Below are positions 56,577-64,000 of a stretch of DNA of 64,000 nucleotides, piece by piece. This DNA is from Taeniopygia guttata. Taxonomy: Eukaryota > Chordata > Aves > Passeriformes > Estrildidae. Numbering within the stretch: position 1 is the stretch's first letter; each line of letters opens with the position of its first letter. Location of the stretch: the NCBI RefSeq assembly GCF_048771995.1, contig NC_133030.1:59800001-59864000 (forward strand). The letters run 5' to 3'. The notes below the pieces were generated by a model. The model saw nothing but the letters and a program-made list of their open reading frames with translations. It did no database searches and was not told the origin of the DNA. The position numbers and the translations under genes were made by a program.

Positions 56577-59225
56577 TCACCGAAATCGTTTTGCTTTATT
56601 GCATATTGCCATCTTAGAAAATGTACAATCTCATAACATCACACAGCATTTCCCACTAGCTACAACTACTAACATCCTTGCACCTAACAGACTACCTTAG
56701 TCACTACGAAGCTAATAAGGTCCAAGACATAAACTTTCGTTTACAAATTATGATGGATTTTTTTTGTTGTTTTGTTTTTGGCATTATTAAAAAAAAAAAT
56801 CATCTTTAAAATACACACCCAAGAGAAAAGAGTGGCTACTTACACCAGCACCAATCTAAAAAGTAGTTTTCGACAATGGCACATGGAATTACCTGCACAC
56901 AGCCTTTGTATTTATTTATAGAGATATAATATTTTTTTCTTTTTTCTATTTTTTTTGAAAGAAAACAAAGAAATGGCAAAGTCAGCCTGATAATCAGGCT
57001 GTTGTAAAACAATTAAAAAAAAAAAAAACCCAACCCAAGAGGTTTGGAAGGGCAAGAGGAAATCTGTCAGGAAAGGTCCTGATGTGGCACTGGGGTTGCA
57101 GAGGCAGGAGCCGGGGTGGGTGCTGGACCCCAGGAGGAGATTGCCCTTTCTGACCCCCACCACCTGCCCAATTAAACACATGTGACCAACCATTCCTTAA
57201 ACCATCAGAAGCCAAACTTTTTCTTTTTAACATTTTTTTTTCCTTCTTATTTTATATATTTTCAATTCCCCCCATAGTCCATTCCCTCAATTGTATCAGC
57301 CCCATTTTTTTTCAGCCATAAATAAAAAATATAAATAGAGGCACTTTAGTTAAGGAATAGTATTATCATTACCTTTTGTCTTTATTTCCCCCTCCTTCTT
57401 AAAGCAAAGTGCTTAACTCCACCTTTGAACATAATCTGCAGGTTTTGCAGCTGCTTGGCTATGAGGTGCTGGACCTTATTTTTGCACTTACCTGCTTTAT
57501 TTATTACTGCTTTAAATGCTACTCAGAAAGTATTTTTTTCTTTTTTTTTTTTCTTCTTTTTTTTAAATCTACAGTGCGTTAAACGTTGCAATGAAGAAAA
57601 TAACAAAATGGTAAAACCACAGCTCTTGACAACTCTGCTTCAAGAGAGATTTCACAGCTTTCACTCAGCACACAGACCCCGTGGCCTTCAGGTGCTTAGA
57701 ACCATATTTTTTTTTATACAAATTAGTTTAAACAGCACTTTTGCTATACAGTACATATAGTTAACTGACATCCCATACCCACCAGTAATACCGATTATCT
57801 GACAAAAAAAAAAAAAAAAAAAAAAAAAGAACAACCAACCTTATTTCAAATAGTGTTAATATCTAGTGCAACAGGGACAAACTCATCTCTCCACAGGAAA
57901 AAGAACAAACAAACAAAAAAAAAAGATCACAAAAGTATTGGTGGTATAAAAAGGTTTTGTTTTGCTTTCTTAAAAAACATACCACAAATAAATAAAAGTA
58001 AAAAGTAACAGTCCTCTATATACTCAGCATAATTTAAGAATAGAAATGTTAATATGTTAATGGTGGTTATTTTTTATTCTCCAATTCTTAATTTTCTAAA
58101 CCCTTAAATTATTACTCCCTGAGAGCTCTGAATTACTTTTATTATTGGTTTTTTTTTTTCTTTTTTTTTTTTTTTTTGGACTGACATTTGACAGGTAGTT
58201 CTGCTTACAAATTTGCAATGACAATGAACAGCAAACCAGTCAAAAAAGGACCTGGCTAAGAGACGAGCGTTTCTTGGCATCGCTGCTTCTGTGTGTCCGA
58301 GAAAGAAAAAGGAAAATAAGGCGGGTGAAAGCTGGTGGGTTTTACCCCAACCCCTTTGTATTTCAGAGACCTTTGGTCCTGACCCACCTTGACAGAGGAT
58401 ACAGTTTGTCCCATTGAACAGAAAGCAAGAACAAAAGTTACAACGCAAAAGTTTATGCTCTTCGTCTCCTCCGAGAACCGAACCTTTCCCACCGTCTTGG
58501 GCCAGAAAACGTTGCAAAAGTATAAATACATCAGTGTGGCGTTACAGCGAGAAGCACTTTGGGGTAAATTTGTCCTTTAGCAAGGTGGCAGCAGGAGGAA
58601 AAAGAGCATTTCCCAAGGATGACGGGAAGAGCATCGCCGGGAGCACCCACGGCGCCGAGCTCGGGAACCAGCGCGAACGCGCAGATCTGCGAGTTTCTCA
58701 GAATAATCACAACAGTGAGAGAAAACAAACAAACAAACAATGGATGAAAGTTCAGTCAACTTTGCTTTTGTGTTTTTTTCTTCTTTAAACCGCTCGGCTT
58801 GTGTGCAAGGCGTCCCCTGCAAAGGGCCCTGGGGAGTTCTGAGCAGGAGAGCAGCAGGAGGCAGCGTCCCCGCTGGCTTTGGGACCACGGGGACAACCAG
58901 CGGCTTGGGGTTGGGTCCTCTCTTGCTCCACGGACGCGGCATTGTGCTTGTGCATGGGGAGAACTACTTTTTGGAGTGGGGAGGAGGTGGTGCTGCCACT
59001 CACCAAAGTGAGTTGCCCACACACCTCCCTCCACACCCCCGACCCGACTATTTACACAGTATCTACACACACACGCTCGCCCGCGGGGACAGAGCGCGTG
59101 CCACTGTTCCGCTTGCAATCGCGAGGCAGTGTCATGGAAACAAAAACCAAAAACCCAAAAACCACAGCCACTTCAGAAAGACTGACCCGCGTGTCCTTTG
59201 CTGGGTTCGGCTGCCAGTTTGTTTC
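56577..59225 (-). other. DAAM1: DAAM1 3' UTR
   Basis: About 2.65 kb from the stop codon to a polyadenylation signal. AATAAA on the minus strand is at 56595-56600, so cleavage is expected near 56577. The distal part is very AT-rich with long homopolymers (A-run 57804-57828, T-runs near 58149-58178). The part next to the stop (about 58620-59110) is GC- and CpG-richer. No coding frame on either strand is convincing. Confidence 0.7.
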
Positions 59226-62200
59226 TCAGAAGTTGAGCTTGGTGATGGGTCTCTCGCGGCCGCTCTCCGCCAGCTGGTTGGTGATGCGCTTGCGGTTGCG
59301 CTTCAGCTTGGTGAGGTCCTTGTCAAAGACTTCGCCCGAGCGCAGGGCCGACACCAGATCGTCGAACTCGCCGCTCTCCTCGCCCGTCTCCTTCGCCTTC
59401 CTCGCCTTGCGCTCCCGCTCCCGCTGCTCCTTCAGCTGCAGGGATGGTGGAGGGGGAAAGGAGGCACCTCAGTCTCGCACAGGTGGTTGTAGGGGTGCCC
59501 AGCATGTTCATGGTGATCCCCAACACTCGTGGTTGTTTCCCACCCCAGTGCTTAGCACATGAGAGCTGGTCAGGGTTATTGATAGACCACAACCCTGGAA
59601 GTGCTCCAAGGCCAGGTTTGAGAGAGCTTGGAGCAACCTTGTCTAGTGGAAGGTGTCCAAGCCCACAGCGAGGGGGCTGGAACTAGAACTAGGTCACTTC
59701 CAGTCCAAACCATTCTGTGATTCTGAGATTCTGTGATAAAACCATGGGCTGAGGGTCACAGCCCCATGGCTGCTGCTCGTGGGTCACAGCAGCCAACAGA
59801 CAGCACCAGCTCTGCTGCACATTTCACTGCAAGACCTCCCCAACCCAAGGTCATAAATAAGTAATCAAAAGTGAAAAGCCATTGGGTCTAAGAACTCAGA
59901 AACTCCCTTCCCAGTCTTCAGTGCTGCCTGTGCCACCCTGACCACCACTGGGACATCATGACGTGGTGGCCACTCCCAGGTGCCCTGGGGGTGCTGCCAG
60001 ACTTGCTGGTGTGTGCTCACCTGTGCCTCCATGCGTGCCCGCCGCTCCTCCTCCTCCTTCCTCTTCCTCATGTTCTCGTTCTCCTGCTTGGCCTCAGTCA
60101 CAGCTTGAAGGAACTGGTCAAAGATGCCAAAGAATTCGTCAGGCTGCATTTTGTCTGTGTCTTCTCCAAAGTGCTTCACAGCCTTGGAAAACTGGAAGAA
60201 AGAAGACAAGGGTGCATCAGTCTTGGATAAATCCACTGGACTGGCGAAACTCTGCTCTCTCAGAGCAGAGTGAAACTCTTCCAGCAGCCATAGCACACAG
60301 CAGGGCTTTGCCTCATCAAGCCTTGATTTAAACCTGACATAAATCACCTGACGTGTTACCTGCTGCCCTGCAAGACCTGGATGACTATCAAGACCCCTCT
60401 CCCCATCTTGCCTCTGGCTCTGCTGAGCCTCCCCTGCCCCAGCTCCACTTTATTAACTAAGCAGCAGTAAAAACAAGGAAGCAAAATATTGTGGGACTGA
60501 AGACATAAAACTAATAGTAAACACGGCAGGGGAAGGGAAACTTGCACTTTTAAGTTTTTCTTTGAAGTATTTTTGGGGTATTATTTATCATTGCCACATG
60601 CTCTGCTATTGAAACCAAATGTGTTGGTGAAACTTCTAAAAGAGATTTCTGCCCAGGCTCAGGCACAGCCCTGGGTAGGGAAATAGGGAGTTTTCCTGCC
60701 TCTTGTGCTGTTTGCACACCATTAATGTGAGGGAGTCGAATGAGGCCGTAGCAGAGGTCAGGACAGGACATCCACGATCTGCCAACATGTCCCGGTCCCC
60801 AAGCAGCCCCCGAGTTGTCCTTGGGACTGACACTCTTTGTTCTCACTTCCAGGCTGAAGGAGACTCTTTGTGCAGGGCAAGTTTGTTAAAATTGTGAAGG
60901 CACATTCTGGAGATAAGCACACTTAAAAGAAAAGGAAAACAAAATCAAAGCACCAACAGATTTATTAGTTGCTTTGATATTGCAGGGTAGACCAAGAGGA
61001 ACATTTTTAAAGCCTGCCTGTATGATTTAGTTTTATTTGCAGGGGTGCCCCTGGCTCTTCAAAAGATATTTAGTGAATTTTTATTTCTTTGTTTACTTAA
61101 GAGACTTAACACTTCAAGATGCAGGGAGGAATCTGAGAAGTGCCACTATATAAGTCAATATAATTGAGGTTAATCTTGCTGATTTTAATCAAGATATTAC
61201 AATTCTCTGCCATGTTACCGAGATTCTGGTGGGGGAGGGAAGGCTGAAAACACTCTCCTCATGTGATATAAAGTTTATAAAATGGGGATGTTTCTGCTTT
61301 CCTAAGAAAAAACAGGAACACAACTGGAATCTGGACATGTGTTTAAAAAGCAAAGAGCTGGAGCACTCCACACAGCCCATCCCTTCCAACAACCATGGAA
61401 AATTGCTTCAGAGTGGGGCTTCCACAGATGCTGGGGACCACAACCAGACCTTCTCCTCCAGATCCAGCCAAGATGATCCAGTTTGCAGAGCATCTGTCAC
61501 CAGTCCTAACTCACTGCTGGGAATATCTCTGCCAGGTTACCATCAGCAGGCCAAAGGGGTGGCCTGGGTTAGCCATGGCCTCAGGGAGGTCTGTGATAAA
61601 GCCCAACCATGGGTCAGAAGGACAATGCTAGCTGGACAATGGGTACAGCCAGGGAGAAGGAGGTGAGGCTGAAAAGCTGCTCAGATCTCAAGGACATTGA
61701 TGGCCTTACCAGCTCTTTTGCTTCCATCAGGAGATCTTCCACATCCGAGAAACTGAAGCTGGCCAATGTGATGAACTGGCTGACCACAGACACAAACTTG
61801 TCACCTGCCTGCTGAACCTGAGACTTCTGGAAGTCCAACTCCTTTGAGGGGAAAAAAAGGTAAATCTGGTCAGGCCCTGGTTGATGAGGGACACAAAACC
61901 CCTGGCCTCTGGTAGTGTCACTGGGAGTGTGCCTGAATCAGTGCCAGGGGTTCTGCTGGCACCCCCACTGCTGCTGCCCTGCCATGCATGACACCCTGGA
62001 TTACACTGCCTGAAGTAAGCTTTTAGGCCAAATCCTGCAGGAAAGTTTATGGAAGCAGGATAATTCAGCAAGACAGTGAGTCCTTTGGGATACCTCCACC
62101 ATTTCATCACCACTCCAGCTGTGCTGCAGAAGTGCTCCCCAACCCTCAATGGTTTTCCAGCCAAGGGGAGACTCCTCTGCACATCACAGATCCTCCTTGG

Positions 62201-62503
62201 GCATCATCTCTAGATGTATTAGACACAAACCATGCACGTGCCTAATCATACATGGTAACTTCAGTGCCAGAACAGCCCTGAGAGGACAGGCACACGTGCA
62301 GGGCAGGAAGGAAAGGCAAGCAGATCTCCAGGATGTGAGATAAAAGCAGCTTCACTGGGAGCTCCCTGGCCTGCCTCCCCAAGGAGGGATGCAGTGCTGC
62401 TCGGAGCCAGGCTGGACTATACTTGATTTAAATAATACTTACAGTCTCCACCGCTCTCAGGCCGCTTCTCAGAGTGTTTATTTCTTTCTCAAGCTCGGTC
62501 ATG
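59226..62503 (-). CDS. DAAM1: Dishevelled-associated activator of morphogenesis 1, C-terminal part
   Basis: DAAM1 is a formin that nucleates and elongates actin downstream of Dishevelled and Rho in planar polarity signalling. Four minus-strand exons are present: 62443-62503, 61710-61841, 60021-60191 and 59226-59435 (stop 59226-59228). They encode about 190 residues with consistent phases. The order is [15 protein letters not shown], then [20 protein letters not shown] and FSDVEDLL, which end the FH2 domain. [20 protein letters not shown] and the charged helix [20 protein letters not shown] follow. The diaphanous autoregulatory domain comes last: [20 protein letters not shown] followed by basic KLKRNRKR, ending ERPITKLNF. 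This domain folds back on the N-terminal inhibitory domain to keep the formin off. The N-terminal GBD/FH3, FH1 and most of FH2 lie beyond the window. DAAM2 is less likely given the C-terminal PITKLNF and synteny. Confidence 0.96.
59593..59737 (+). mobile_element. CR1 tip, sense, in the last DAAM1 intron
   Basis: ACAACCCTGGAAGTGCTCCA, CTTGTCTAGTGGAAGGTGTC and CACTTCCAGTCCAAACCATT precede the tail CTGTGATTCTGAGATTCTGT. Confidence 0.88.
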
Positions 62504-63574
62504 CTGTTGGAAATAGCAAGATGTTAATTTTCAGCTTTTCCCAGCAAAATCTACAGTTCTCTGACCAACTTGACCATGGTTTTCCCATGAAAAGACCCCA
62601 ACCGTGCCCACATTGCCTTCTTTTTGCAGATCAGCGTGTCTCAAGCAGCAAATCAGCCTCTAAGCTGGGACTATCTCAAAGTGGCTGCAGCTGTTTGATT
62701 CAAAGCAAAGTGCTTTTCTGTATTTTTCATCAAGGGGAGTGTGCAGGTTTAGCAAGCTCAGCAGCCTCCAGCCCTCTCCAAGTGAAAGGATGGCTCAGGA
62801 GAGTGCCTTGCTGGGCACAGATTTCTCTCCAGGTCCAGGAGTATATGAGATCATTGTCCCAGTGCACAGAGAAGAGTTATTCAGGGTACCATGGTTGGGT
62901 GAACACCAGGCAAAGCATCCTTCCGAGGCTTTCACAAAGGGAGACAGCCCAAATATAGAGAAATAAAAATAAATCACCACGTCTGGCGCTGCCTTTGTTT
63001 ACACAAGGCTCAAGCCCCTGATGAGCTTCAAATTCAAGTGCTTATGGGTTTCTACCACTACTATGTCAGGGGAAGCTTTCTCACAAAGCCTCAGTGACCA
63101 CAGGCTTGATGCCTTTCCAGGGGTGTCTGTGCGAGGGCTGGGGTCCCTGGAAATGCTGACGCTGGGTCATGGGGCAAGCATTCCTGGCAGGTTTAGTCTG
63201 GGAAAATGCAGTTTTGGGAGCCCTGTGCTCCAGCAGTTCATTACTAGTGGTGGGATTGACAGAGGCGGCAATTTCTGCTTCACAGCTGCAGGACTGGGGG
63301 GAATTCAGGGTTTTCCAGAGCTTTAGAAACTTTTTGGTTTCGCTCTAGATTGGACCAAACCCAAATGTTACATATGGTGTCCAGTTTAGAGCAAAATGAT
63401 AAAGTTTAGGGGGGTAAAGAAACCCTCTGTGCAGGCGTTTTCATTCCCATACATATGTCTGTGCAACAGCTGCAGGTCAGGAGCATGGGAAAGCCAGAGT
63501 CTCCACCAGCATGGAGCATGTCCTGCTCAGCCATGCCCTCAGCTGATGCTTACAAACTGAGCACCACACAGCCA

Positions 63575-63830
63575 CAGAACCATGGAATATCCTGAGCTGG
63601 AAGGGACTGACAAGGATCTCCAAGTCCAACCTCCTGGCCCGGAACAGGACAGCTCCAAGAATCCCACCCCGTGCCTGAGAGCATTGTCCAAATGCTTCTG
63701 GAGCTCTGTCAGGCTTGGTGCTGTGACACTGCCCTGGGGGAGCCTGTTCCAGTGTCCAGCCACCCTCTGGCAGAAGAACACTCTTCCCTGCACGCCAAGA
63801 TTTGTCCTGTCACTGTGTTCAACCCCAACA
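63575..63830 (-). mobile_element. CR1 LINE 3' end, antisense
   Basis: ATGGAATATCCTGAGCTGGA, CTCCAAGTCCAACCTCCTGG, TTCTGGAGCTCTGTCAGGCT and AGCCTGTTCCAGTGTCCAGC are antisense CR1 text of a different subfamily from those at 48539 and 53520. Confidence 0.9.
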
Positions 63831-63975
63831 GCTGGTGATTATTTGACATTTTATACATGAGGATCCCTGTTTTGTCCAGTACACATCTTCCCTGGGAACC
63901 CACCACTGCTACAATAGAGCTTTGAGGCTTAGAAGAACCTCGAGCCACTGTAAACTCCATGTATATTTCTTAGCA

Positions 63976-64000
63976 TCATGGAATGGTTTGGGTTGGACCT
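63976..64000 (-). mobile_element. Start of a further CR1 tip, cut by the window edge
   Basis: ATCATGGAATGGTTTGGGTT followed by GGACC at the last bases is the beginning of an antisense CR1 tip. Confidence 0.7.

Larger units (their letters stand above)
62504..64000 (-). other. DAAM1: DAAM1 intron (partial)
   Basis: The exon at 62503 starts after a TTTCCAACAG acceptor, so all sequence to the right is intron. I looked for the preceding FH2 exon on the minus strand and did not find it. Confidence 0.75.

Overview
The window looks like avian nuclear DNA, most likely from a songbird. It has many CR1 LINE 3' ends with the usual tail (CACAGAATCATAGAATC and its complement), several bird endogenous-retrovirus LTRs, compact GC-rich first exons and long introns. 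Five host genes are recognisable. Their order and orientation are those of human 14q23.1 read backwards: RTN1 (+), JKAMP (-), L3HYPDH (+), GPR135 (+), DAAM1 (-).

Layout. 1-5220 holds the last six exons and 3' UTR of RTN1, the membrane-shaping reticulon domain. 5221-34744 is about 29.5 kb without a clear gene. It holds CR1 fragments, two LTR fossils, simple repeats and a local tandem duplication. In the same interval there is a scattered set of exon-like, lysine/glutamate-rich stretches on the + strand. They sit where human CCDC175 lies and partly resemble it; this is inference. 35106-40157 is JKAMP in seven coding exons. Its fourth intron carries a minisatellite derived from its own splice donor, split by a solo LTR. 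40158-40462 is a head-to-head CpG promoter shared by JKAMP and L3HYPDH, with three 33-bp tandem repeats. 40463-43268 is L3HYPDH in five exons, one intron being GC-AG. 45012-46283 is the single-exon orphan receptor GPR135 in a CpG island. 56577-62503 is the 3' UTR and last four coding exons of DAAM1, and the window ends inside a DAAM1 intron.

The genes do not form one pathway. RTN1 shapes ER tubules, JKAMP is an ER membrane protein tied to ER-associated degradation and JNK1, L3HYPDH degrades trans-3-hydroxy-L-proline, GPR135 is an orphan class A GPCR, and DAAM1 is a formin of the Wnt/planar polarity pathway. The grouping is conserved synteny. Exon edges were read by eye from splice consensus and phase, and every coding exon join was checked for frame. 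Family names and comparisons with human proteins rest on recalled sequences; no search was run.
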